From positions 1 through 8,518 of the forward strand of contig PJER01000087.1 in assembly GCA_002825465.1 (NCBI GenBank): a DNA stretch of 8,518 nt, read 5' to 3'. Below, in pieces: positions 1 to 6,735 of this stretch. A model generated the notes under the pieces. It did no database searches. It saw only the letters and a program-made list of their open reading frames with translations, and was not told the DNA's origin. Source of the stretch: Candidatus Thorarchaeota archaeon MP8T_1. GTDB taxonomy: Archaea > Asgardarchaeota > Thorarchaeia > Thorarchaeales > Thorarchaeaceae. Each line of letters begins with the position of its first letter. Position 1 is the stretch's first letter. Made by a program: the position numbers and the translations under genes.

Positions 1-750
1 TACTCAATATCTCAAAATGCAACTCATTCACACTGCTTTTTTGAATACGTATATTTCGCACATCCAGCAGCGACCCTTGAAAATCAACTAGTATACGATG
101 TGAGATTTCGTCTAGGTCGCGCTTTGGCTCAGACATTTCTGAAATTGAATTTGGAAAAGCCAGATTATGTTGTGCCAGTTCCGGACACAAGCAGGCCAGC
201 AGCGCAAGCTATGGCAGAAACTCTGGATGTTCCCATAAGGGAGATAATTCTGAAGAATCGATATCTTGGACGAACGTTCATTGTAAGAACTCAAGAAGAA
301 CGAGACGCCATGGCTAGGAGTAAGTACATTTACCTTGATGGAAAGATCCGTGGGAAAAACATCCTAGTTGTTGATGATAGCATTGTCAGAGGAACCACCG
401 CAAAAATGATAGTAGCTGACCTGCGAAAGCGAGGCGCAGCAAAGGTGTATTTTGCAGTCACATGTCCGCCGCAAGCTCATCCGTGTTATTATGGAATTGA
501 TATATCAACCGATCGAGAGTTAATCGCTTCTACAGCAAGTATCAGTTCTATTGCTGAGTTTATTGAAGCAGATGCCCTAATCTATCAAGAAGAACACACT
601 CTTGAAAATGCAATAGGTCTCAAGGACTTATGTCTTGCATGTCTTGATGGTGATTATCCCACCGCTCATGCTCGTTCAATACGAAAAGGAATACAACAAC
701 AAGGCTCTATCTCAAATGAGCGAGACTATGAGAGGGATTTCTCACAATGA
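1..750 (+). CDS. purF: Amidophosphoribosyltransferase PurF (C-terminal part; 5' end outside window)
   Basis: This enzyme makes 5-phosphoribosylamine from PRPP and glutamine, the first committed step of purine synthesis. The reading frame is open from base 1, so about 249 C-terminal residues are present; the N-terminal glutaminase domain with its catalytic Cys lies upstream. The GTG at base 100 is an internal Val in a conserved stretch (LVYDVRFRLG), not a start. Visible family motifs are CFFEYVYFAHP at the window edge, the flexible loop KNRYLGRTFI (about 250-280), the PRPP-binding loop VVDDSIVRGTTA (about 367-402) and AHPCYYGID. Cysteines at bases 34-36, 484-486 and the CLAC pair (631-642) match the four positions that hold a [4Fe-4S] cluster in Bacillus-type PurF, so a cluster is likely (inference from family knowledge). 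The stop overlaps the next gene's start as ATGA, suggesting translational coupling. Confidence 0.96.
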   Translation, partial: YSISQNATHSHCFFEYVYFAHPAATLENQLVYDVRFRLGRALAQTFLKLNLEKPDYVVPVPDTSRPAAQAMAETLDVPIREIILKNRYLGRTFIVRTQEERDAMARSKYIYLDGKIRGKNILVVDDSIVRGTTAKMIVADLRKRGAAKVYFAVTCPPQAHPCYYGIDISTDRELIASTASISSIAEFIEADALIYQEEHTLENAIGLKDLCLACLDGDYPTAHARSIRKGIQQQGSISNERDYERDFSQ

Positions 751-1700
751 AGATTGGTACATTGGCAAGTCATAGTGCGCTCAATATAATTTCTGGAGCC
801 AAAGCAGAAGGATTTGAAACAGAACTCTATTGCACACCAGATAGGATTCAATTCTATCGAGCATTTGGTCTTGGAGATTCTATCGTAGAGATAGACTCCT
901 TCAATGAAATTCTTGAGAGAGATCTATCGGACGTAATCATCATACCTCATGGTTCGTTTGTTGCTTATCTTGGAGCTGAGAAAATCCTCAAGTCAGACCT
1001 TCGAATGTTTGGCAATAAGGAACTATTGCGCTGGGAAGAAGATAGAGTTCTAAAATCACAGTTGATGACTGAAGCTGGGCTAAAAGTTCCCCAAGAATTC
1101 AGCGACATTGATGAGATTGATTGTCCTGTTATTGTCAAATCATATGGTGCTGCCGGAGGAGAGGGATATTTCATCGCTGCTAATAAAAATGAGATTCCAG
1201 GGAAACTCGATAGCGCAAAGCGGTACAGCTTTCAGAAGTACATAGTTGGAACGAAAGTCTTCACAACCTACTTCAATTCAATTTTCCACAATCGGCTAGA
1301 GGTTTTTGGAACAGATATCAGATATGAAACAGATGCTGATGCCAATCTGAGATTTGATGATAAGCCATCATTTGTAGTCGTGGGCAATCTTCCATTAGTT
1401 CTTCGCGAATCGATACTTGCACAATATTTCGAAATGGGAATCAGATTCATTGAGGCATTTAAGAAGCTGGTGCATCAGCAATTGGTTGGTCCCTTCTGCA
1501 TCGAAACAATAATTGATAGAAATCAGACAATATACAGTTTTGAATTCAGTGGCAGAATTGTTGCAGGAACTAATATCTGGATGCCAACATCACCTTACTC
1601 ATTCGCACTATATGGCGATCAAATGTGGATGGGGAAACGAATCGCTCACGAGATTCGCGAATTGCTTGAACATGATAGATTGGACGAGGCGATGTGGTGA
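747..1700 (+). CDS. purP: FAICAR synthetase PurP (canonical paralogue)
   Basis: PurP is an archaeal ATP-grasp enzyme that formylates AICAR to FAICAR using formate and ATP. The 317-residue product starts with the family signature TLASHSAL (residues 5-12). Next come a conserved Lys131, the glycine-rich loop GAAGGEGYF (134-142) expected to cover ATP phosphates, YIVGTK (165-170), the segment SFVVVGNLPLVLRES (208-222), and FEFSGRIVAGTN (265-276), whose Glu266 and Asn276 sit where ATP-grasp metal/ATP ligands are expected. The C-terminus (PYSF, MGKRIAHEI) also fits the family. It is shorter than the roughly 340-360 residues I know for PurP; the helical insert after the glycine loop is reduced. The ATG overlaps the purF stop by 4 bases, with a weak GAGAGGGA sequence upstream. 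All visible active-site motifs are intact, so I take this as the working enzyme. Confidence 0.92.
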   Translation: MKIGTLASHSALNIISGAKAEGFETELYCTPDRIQFYRAFGLGDSIVEIDSFNEILERDLSDVIIIPHGSFVAYLGAEKILKSDLRMFGNKELLRWEEDRVLKSQLMTEAGLKVPQEFSDIDEIDCPVIVKSYGAAGGEGYFIAANKNEIPGKLDSAKRYSFQKYIVGTKVFTTYFNSIFHNRLEVFGTDIRYETDADANLRFDDKPSFVVVGNLPLVLRESILAQYFEMGIRFIEAFKKLVHQQLVGPFCIETIIDRNQTIYSFEFSGRIVAGTNIWMPTSPYSFALYGDQMWMGKRIAHEIRELLEHDRLDEAMW

Positions 1701-1801
1701 TGCTTAATGTGTAATCATGAACGTGAACACAACACTTACAAATCAGCATCATCCATAGGCGATTTAGGGAAAGAATGGGATCTTATTTTGGAGGTGCTTT
1801 G
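1701..1801 (+). other. Intergenic gap between the two purP paralogues
   Basis: This 101-base stretch is the only spacer of real length in the window; the other junctions overlap or are 30 bases or less. It is moderately AT-rich and ends in the ribosome binding site of the next gene. I see no convincing archaeal TATA box/BRE pair at a sensible distance, no stem-loop terminator and no T-run. An internal promoter is possible but not supported by a recognisable motif. Confidence 0.5.
1790..1796 (+). promoter_or_regulatory. Ribosome binding site deciding the start of the second purP
   Basis: GGAGGTG lies 5 bases before the ATG at 1802 and is a near-perfect match to the archaeal anti-Shine-Dalgarno complement. 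An in-frame ATG at 1775 would add nine residues (MGSYFGGAL), but those residues would be translated through this site and do not resemble the PurP N-terminus. The 1802 start is therefore preferred. Confidence 0.85.
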
Positions 1802-2875
1802 ATGAAACTCCCAACCATTGGAATGCTAGGTTCGCATAGTGCCGAAGAGATAGGAGTGTCTGCAAAGGCGAGCGGATTTCGAACAGTGATTGTCTGTCAG
1901 AAGGGAAGGGAGAAACTATACACTGTGTACAATCGACACCTCTATGATAACATCATTGTTCTGGATAAATTCAGTGAGATGATTCAAGACAATATCCAAA
2001 CTCAACTCCAAGAGCTCGATACGCTTTGGATACCAAATCGTTCGTTTTCGGTCTATGTTGGATATGATAAAATCGAACGAGACTTTCGGATACCAATTTA
2101 CGGGAATAGGGGAATACTAAGAGTCGAGGAACGGGGCCTACTTAAGGATCAATATTGGCTTTTGAAAGAGTCAGGGATTAGGATACCTCAATCATTCACT
2201 CCAGATTCTATTGATAGATTGGCTATCATTAAGATTCAACAAAAAGAACGACCACTTGAGAGAGCGTTCTTCTATGCTAATTCACCAGCAGATTATGAAA
2301 AGACTAGCCAATCTATGATAAAGAAAGGAGTGATAACCGAAGAAGATCTGAAACATGCAACTATCGAGGAGTTCGTTATTGCTCCTAGATTCAACGCGAA
2401 TTTTCAAGCATATTCTATGAGTGATTTCTACGGTTCATTAGATCTGGTAGGATTCGAGGATAGAGTTCAGACAAACCTTGGAGGTCTCTTGAATCTGCCA
2501 GCTACAGAACAATTGAAGATTGACACTGCCTTAGTAAACGAAGAGGTAGGCCATAAAGGAGTCACAATGAGAGAGAGCAAAAAACCTCTTGCGTACACCG
2601 CAGCAGAAAAATTGTTGATTGGCGCAAAGAAGCATTTCCCTCCGGGAATGATAGGACTCTTCTCACTTCAAGGGGCTCTGACCCAACGATCAGAGTTTGT
2701 TGTCTTTGATTTGAGTCCCCGAGTGCCAGGAGCTCCATGCATAGGTCCTACTAGCCCGGAAATGAGAAGGCTTTCACTTAAATTTGGGGTCGCAATACAA
2801 TCACCCCTAGATCTATGCATGATTGATATCACCAAAGCAGTTGAGCAGGATAGACTCGCTGAAGCAGCTACATAG
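1802..2875 (+). CDS. Divergent PurP paralogue (PurP-like ATP-grasp protein, role uncertain)
   Basis: This 357-residue protein is homologous to the upstream PurP: it opens with IGMLGSHSAEE (6-16), followed by KGREKLY (34-40), the middle YGNRGILRVEERGLLK (100-115), RES (257-259) and PPGMIGLFSLQ (280-290). The active-site motifs differ. After Lys144, the place of the glycine-rich loop is taken by a charged QQKERPLERAFF (146-157). FEFSGRIVAGTN becomes FDLSPRVPGAPC (302-313), so Glu becomes Asp and the GTN Asn becomes Cys. The tail (SPEMRRLSLKFG, QSPLDLCMI) also differs. Archaea are known to carry more than one PurP clade, and this is probably such a second clade, not simple decay: the frame is intact and the sequence well ordered. 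It could be a FAICAR synthetase variant, a partner subunit of the first PurP, or a protein with a different activity in late purine synthesis. Membership of the family is secure; the reaction is not. Confidence 0.85.
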   Translation: MKLPTIGMLGSHSAEEIGVSAKASGFRTVIVCQKGREKLYTVYNRHLYDNIIVLDKFSEMIQDNIQTQLQELDTLWIPNRSFSVYVGYDKIERDFRIPIYGNRGILRVEERGLLKDQYWLLKESGIRIPQSFTPDSIDRLAIIKIQQKERPLERAFFYANSPADYEKTSQSMIKKGVITEEDLKHATIEEFVIAPRFNANFQAYSMSDFYGSLDLVGFEDRVQTNLGGLLNLPATEQLKIDTALVNEEVGHKGVTMRESKKPLAYTAAEKLLIGAKKHFPPGMIGLFSLQGALTQRSEFVVFDLSPRVPGAPCIGPTSPEMRRLSLKFGVAIQSPLDLCMIDITKAVEQDRLAEAAT

Positions 2876-2893
2876 TGATGAACCACACATGAA

Positions 2894-2899
2894 GGAGAG
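2894..2899 (+). promoter_or_regulatory. Ribosome binding site of purC-purS
   Basis: GGAGAG lies 6 bases before the ATG at 2906, in the 30-base spacer after the second purP stop. It supports that ATG, whose product begins at the usual PurC N-terminus (IHEGKAK). Confidence 0.75.
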
Positions 2900-2905
2900 A
2901 TAAAG

Positions 2906-3871
2906 ATGGATTTGATTCATGAAGGAAAAGCGAAACGAGTCTTAAAGGATTCAGACTCAAAGAATCGTGTCATCATAGAATTCAGTGACTCCGTTACAGC
3001 CGGAGATGGTGCAAAGAAAGACACGTTTCCCGAGAAAGGAATGATAGCCTGTGACATTTCAGAACTTCTTTTCAGTTACCTCGAAGGAAAGGGGATTGAT
3101 ACACATTATATTAAGAGACTCAAAGGTCCTCAATTGCTTTGTAAGAAAGTGACTATCTTTCCAGTGGAAGTCGTTTGCAGAAATATTGCAGCGGGTTCTT
3201 TTAGTAAACGATATGGTGTTGAGAGAGGAACTAAATTTGAGAAGCCATTAGTCGAGTTCTTTGTTAAAGATGATAGTCTCCATGATCCATTGATAACAAT
3301 GGGGGCTCTAACCAGACTTGGACTAGTATCTCGGGATGATCTGCAGTTCCTTACGAGAGTCACTCTCTCTGTAAATCATTACCTTTGTGAATTGCTAAAG
3401 CAACAAGAACTCACACTTGTTGATTTCAAGCTTGAGTTTGGGATGACTGAAGACAATACAATTGTTCTTGCAGATGAAATTTCTCCTGATACTATGAGGA
3501 TTTGGGATAGTAAATCTACCTCACTCGACAAGGATGTCTTCAGGGAAGAAAAAGGAGATCTCGTTACTACCTATAAGAAGCTGCTTGAAGCCTTGCATGC
3601 TGCAAAACCGGAGGAAGTGGAAATTGCGAAAGAAGTTGTTCAAGTGATTGTAGAGCCAAAATCAGGAATAAAAAATCCACCCGGAGAAGTCACAAAAAAG
3701 GCTTTGATGCGACTTGGATTTGCAGAGGTTGATGATGTTAGAGTTGGAAAGGTATTCAACATTGTTTTGAAAAAGCCTATCACTACAGAGATAATTAACC
3801 ACCTCAATATTATGAATGTGAAGCTGCTCTCGAACCCGATAGCAGAGAAACACAAAGTGAGGCTTGAGTAG
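2906..3871 (+). CDS. purC: PurC-PurS fusion: SAICAR synthetase fused to FGAM synthase subunit PurS
   Basis: One 321-residue frame holds two purine proteins. Residues 1 to about 232 are SAICAR synthetase, which joins aspartate to CAIR with ATP. Its motifs are IHEGKAKRVLK (4-14), FSDSVTAGDGAKKDTFPEKG, VEVVCRNIAAGSFSKRYG, LVDFKLEFG, and LADEISPDTMRIWD followed by LDKDVFRE. Residues about 244-321 are a complete PurS (usually about 80 residues alone). It starts VVQVIVEPKSGIKNPPG and continues with ALMRLGF, VDDVRVGKVFNI and LLSNPIAEKHKVRLE. PurS is the small structural subunit that bridges PurQ and PurL in the archaeal and Gram-positive FGAM synthase. The linker (about 233-243, EEVEIAKE) is short, with no stop or frameshift. 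The position just before purQ and purL is where a free purS is usually found, which supports the PurS assignment. The stop overlaps the purQ start by one base. Confidence 0.94.
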   Translation: MDLIHEGKAKRVLKDSDSKNRVIIEFSDSVTAGDGAKKDTFPEKGMIACDISELLFSYLEGKGIDTHYIKRLKGPQLLCKKVTIFPVEVVCRNIAAGSFSKRYGVERGTKFEKPLVEFFVKDDSLHDPLITMGALTRLGLVSRDDLQFLTRVTLSVNHYLCELLKQQELTLVDFKLEFGMTEDNTIVLADEISPDTMRIWDSKSTSLDKDVFREEKGDLVTTYKKLLEALHAAKPEEVEIAKEVVQVIVEPKSGIKNPPGEVTKKALMRLGFAEVDDVRVGKVFNIVLKKPITTEIINHLNIMNVKLLSNPIAEKHKVRLE

Positions 3872-4566
3872 TGGCAATCGCAGTCCTTCGATTTCCAGGA
3901 ACAAACAACGAAGAGGATGTAATTCGAGCACTATCTCTTATTGACGGAGCAGATCCATATCTTGTTCCTTCAAGAAAGGGTTTAGCAGGGCTTGAAAAAG
4001 CTGATGGCATCTTTATTCCAGGCGGCTTTTCATATGGAGATTATCTTAGAGCTGGAGCAGTAGCTTCTGTGGAAACAATTACGGAAGGAGTGAGAGACCT
4101 AGCAGAAGATGGACTACCTGTGATGGGCGTTTGCAATGGATTTCAAATTCTGGCTGAGATGGGCCTTTTGCCGGGAGCATTGCTACCAAATGAATCTGCT
4201 CACTTCATTTGCAAATGGGTGTATCTCAAAGTTAGCGATAAGGCGACACTCTTTACCGAAGGACTTGAAGGTGCTGTTATTCGTTTGCCAATAGCGCATG
4301 CAGAAGGCAATTATTATTGTTCAGACGAGGAACTTGAAGCCATAAATGATGAAAATAGAATTCCATTCAGATACTGCAATGAATCAGGGGAGGTTACAGA
4401 AAAAGCGAATCCAAATGGATCAATTCAGAATGTTGCAGGTGTTTTGAGTCAGAAAGGCAACGTGCTTGGACTTATGCCGCATCCAGAGAGAGCCAGTAGA
4501 CAGATTCTAGGCTCTACTGATGGTCTACTAATAATCGAGAATTTTGTGAGGGCTACCCAATGCTGA
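3871..4566 (+). CDS. purQ: FGAM synthase glutaminase subunit PurQ
   Basis: PurQ is a class I glutamine amidotransferase that supplies ammonia to PurL for conversion of FGAR to FGAM. The 231-residue protein has the expected order of motifs: VLRFPGTNNEED at the N-terminus, FIPGGFSYGDYLRAGAVA (48-65, oxyanion region), the nucleophile Cys88 in GVCNGFQ, AHAEGNYY, and the His204/Glu206 pair in MPHPERA, giving a complete catalytic triad. Its length fits the stand-alone subunit type. The GTG start shares its G with the TAG stop of purC-purS, and GTGAGG (3857-3862) precedes it by 8 bases. It overlaps purL by 7 bases. The PurS domain, PurQ and PurL thus lie in order as one complex-forming block. Confidence 0.97.
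   Translation: MAIAVLRFPGTNNEEDVIRALSLIDGADPYLVPSRKGLAGLEKADGIFIPGGFSYGDYLRAGAVASVETITEGVRDLAEDGLPVMGVCNGFQILAEMGLLPGALLPNESAHFICKWVYLKVSDKATLFTEGLEGAVIRLPIAHAEGNYYCSDEELEAINDENRIPFRYCNESGEVTEKANPNGSIQNVAGVLSQKGNVLGLMPHPERASRQILGSTDGLLIIENFVRATQC
4546..4552 (+). promoter_or_regulatory. Ribosome binding site of purL inside purQ
   Basis: GTGAGGG lies 7 bases before the ATG at 4560, within the last codons of purQ. With the 7-base gene overlap this points to coupled translation of the two subunits. Similar GTGAGG sequences precede purQ and purD. Confidence 0.6.
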
Positions 4567-6728
4567 CTAAAGAAGAACTTCAATACGCAACATCTGTTCT
4601 CGGACGTGAACCTACTAGAGCAGAACTTGGTATGCTTGATGTTCTTTGGTCTGAGCATTGCAGCTACAAGAGTAGTAAGAGATGGTTTCACCTTTTCAAG
4701 ACAACTGGAGATAACGTTGCCCTTGGTATCGGAGAGGGGGCTGGTCTTGTGGATATTGGTGATGGATATCTCATCGGTGTAGCCATGGAGTCACATAACC
4801 ATCCCAGTCAGATTGATCCTTATAATGGAGCAGCGACCGGAGTAGGAGGAATCATTCGAGATGTTATCTCGCAGGGATGTAAAGCAGTCGGCCTCATGAA
4901 TTGTCTGCGTTTTGGTCACCTGAACAAACCTCGTAATGCCTACCTTCTTGAGAATGTTGTACGAGGAATCTCAGAGTATGGGAATAGTGTGGGAATCCCC
5001 GTTGTGGGAGGCGAGATTGAGTTTGATGACTCATATGATGAGAATTGCTTGGTGAATGTAGTTTGCGTGGGTTGGATCAAACCAGACATGATCGTTCGAA
5101 GTAAGGCAGCAACACCAGGGCATCATCTCGTGATGTTTGGATCAACAACTGGACGTGATGGAATTGCAGGAGTAAGTTTTGCATCCGAAACATTTTCTGA
5201 TACTGAAGAGGAGAATCGCAGTGCTGTGCAAATCGGAGATCCATTGAGCAAGAAAGTTCTCATTGACACACTGAAGGAACTCGTCGAAGAAAAGCTCCTA
5301 GATGGCTTACAAGATTTTGGAGGAGGAGGAATGACATCAGCAGCAGGAGAACTAGCATCTTCTGGTGGCACTGGTGTAAGGATTGATCTTGAAAAGGTTC
5401 CCTTGAGAGAGAGCGATATGCAGCCCTGGGAGATAGTAATTTCTGAATCCCAAGAACGTATGCTTGCAATCGTGTCACCTGATAAACTTGAGAGAGTGAT
5501 CCTTCTTCTTGAAAAGAATGGAACACCCTATGGAGTAATTGGCGAAGTTACAGATGATGGAAAGTATACCGCTAGGTGGAACGGGGAGATAGTGGCACAA
5601 ATACCGATCAGTTTGTTAGTGGGAGGTTTTCCAATACCGGAGAGAGTTGAAGGAAGAATAACACCCCAGACGGATTCAATGGCATGGCTTAAGGAACCGG
5701 AAGATTACAAACAAGCGGTACTCACGATACTCGAATCAATCAATATCTGCGATCGCTCATGGGTCTACAGTCAATACGACCAGCATGTTCAATCAAATAC
5801 AGTCGTGGACTTGGGAGAAAACAGTGGGGTCCTAGAGTTTCCAAACGGTCGATTGATTGCTTTCACAAGTGATTGCAACTCTTTCTGGTGCTTGCTTGAC
5901 CCTCAACAGGGAACCGCAAATTCAGCGTGTGAATCACTACGTAATCTAGTTGCAATGGGTGCTCGACCCATATTCATCGCAGATTGCTTAAATTTCGGAA
6001 ATCCAGAGATTCCTGAATCGTATGGTCAATTTGTGGAGGCGATACGAGGCCTAGGCAGATTCTCGCATGATTTTGATATCCCAATCGTGGGAGGCAATGT
6101 GTCACTCTATAATGAATCAATTGTCGATGGTGTAATCAAGAGAATTAATCCCACTCCGCAAATCATGCTCGCAGGGATTTTCGAGAAAAACTTCACACCC
6201 ATTCGTCGGAATCTTGTTACTCCTTGGGCAAACATATTTCTCGTTGGAGAAACACTTCCAGAAATGAATGGAACTGAATACCAGCGATTGCTATTGGGAC
6301 AGGTGAAAGGTGTACCTCCCAGGTATCGACCCGATGAAGAAAAACGGGCGATGAATGCAATTCTTGAAGCACATAATAAAGGGCTCATACGTTCATGCAA
6401 TAATGTCGGGCGTGGAGGAGTTGCAGTCAGTTTGATGAAGATGGCTCTCAAAAGTAACTATGGATTCAAACTGAATCTCGATTATATCCCTGGTAACGTG
6501 AGCAACCTAGCTCAAAGATTATTCTCAGAAACCTCAGGGAGATACTTAGCGGAGGTTACAGAGAGCAATCAACCAGAATTCATGAAGATTGTAGAAGATC
6601 ACAAATCGGTAGTGTGCGAACTTGGTCTGACCATAACAGAGCCAATTGCAGACTTTAGTAAATTTAGCATTCCTATGAAAGAAGCAAAAGAGGTATTCTC
6701 GCAAGGTTTGAGGAAGTACTTGGAGTGA
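4560..6728 (+). CDS. purL: FGAM synthase synthetase subunit PurL (small type)
   Basis: PurL binds FGAR and ATP and uses PurQ-derived ammonia to make FGAM. At 722 residues it is the small type that needs separate PurS and PurQ. Motifs in the first half: LWSEHCSYK (29-37, with the conserved His33), [19 protein letters not shown] (76-94), [22 protein letters not shown] (251-260) and ISESQERML. The second half repeats the PurM-like fold, with [17 protein letters not shown] (around 470-490), [11 protein letters not shown] and [16 protein letters not shown] segment that usually reads like DVSDGGLAVAL in this family is [11 protein letters not shown] here (615-625), losing its acidic residue in the non-catalytic half; the rest looks complete. 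The start follows purQ by a 7-base overlap and gives the usual N-terminus. Confidence 0.97.
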   Translation: MLTKEELQYATSVLGREPTRAELGMLDVLWSEHCSYKSSKRWFHLFKTTGDNVALGIGEGAGLVDIGDGYLIGVAMESHNHPSQIDPYNGAATGVGGIIRDVISQGCKAVGLMNCLRFGHLNKPRNAYLLENVVRGISEYGNSVGIPVVGGEIEFDDSYDENCLVNVVCVGWIKPDMIVRSKAATPGHHLVMFGSTTGRDGIAGVSFASETFSDTEEENRSAVQIGDPLSKKVLIDTLKELVEEKLLDGLQDFGGGGMTSAAGELASSGGTGVRIDLEKVPLRESDMQPWEIVISESQERMLAIVSPDKLERVILLLEKNGTPYGVIGEVTDDGKYTARWNGEIVAQIPISLLVGGFPIPERVEGRITPQTDSMAWLKEPEDYKQAVLTILESINICDRSWVYSQYDQHVQSNTVVDLGENSGVLEFPNGRLIAFTSDCNSFWCLLDPQQGTANSACESLRNLVAMGARPIFIADCLNFGNPEIPESYGQFVEAIRGLGRFSHDFDIPIVGGNVSLYNESIVDGVIKRINPTPQIMLAGIFEKNFTPIRRNLVTPWANIFLVGETLPEMNGTEYQRLLLGQVKGVPPRYRPDEEKRAMNAILEAHNKGLIRSCNNVGRGGVAVSLMKMALKSNYGFKLNLDYIPGNVSNLAQRLFSETSGRYLAEVTESNQPEFMKIVEDHKSVVCELGLTITEPIADFSKFSIPMKEAKEVFSQGLRKYLE

Positions 6729-6729
6729 G
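6722..6729 (+). promoter_or_regulatory. Ribosome binding site of purE-purM
   Basis: GGAGTGAG covers the purL stop and lies 6 bases before the GTG at 6736. It supports GTG as the start; the protein then opens exactly at the usual PurE N-terminus ([12 protein letters not shown]). Confidence 0.65.
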
Positions 6730-6735
6730 ATCACA

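Noticed and set aside
100..102. GTG at base 100 as the start of purF
   Set aside because: The frame is open back to base 1 and encodes conserved PurF sequence (CFFEYVYFAHP), so this is an internal Val codon and the true start is outside the window.
1735..1790. Possible TATA-like sequences (ACTTACAAAT, CTTATTTT) before the second purP
   Set aside because: They match the archaeal TATA consensus poorly, lack a clear BRE, and the second is too close to the start codon.
1775..1801. Upstream in-frame ATG at 1775 as start of the second PurP
   Set aside because: The strong GGAGGTG at 1790-1796 is placed for the ATG at 1802, and the nine extra residues do not match the family N-terminus.
5316..5330. 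GGAGGAGGAGGA run in purL as a repeat or regulatory site
   Set aside because: It encodes the Gly-rich [10 protein letters not shown] motif expected in PurL.
6107..6451. Minus-strand open frame of 114 codons opposite purL
   Set aside because: It lies fully inside a well-supported conserved gene and shows no family features; it is a shadow of the coding strand. Other short minus-strand frames were dismissed for the same reason.
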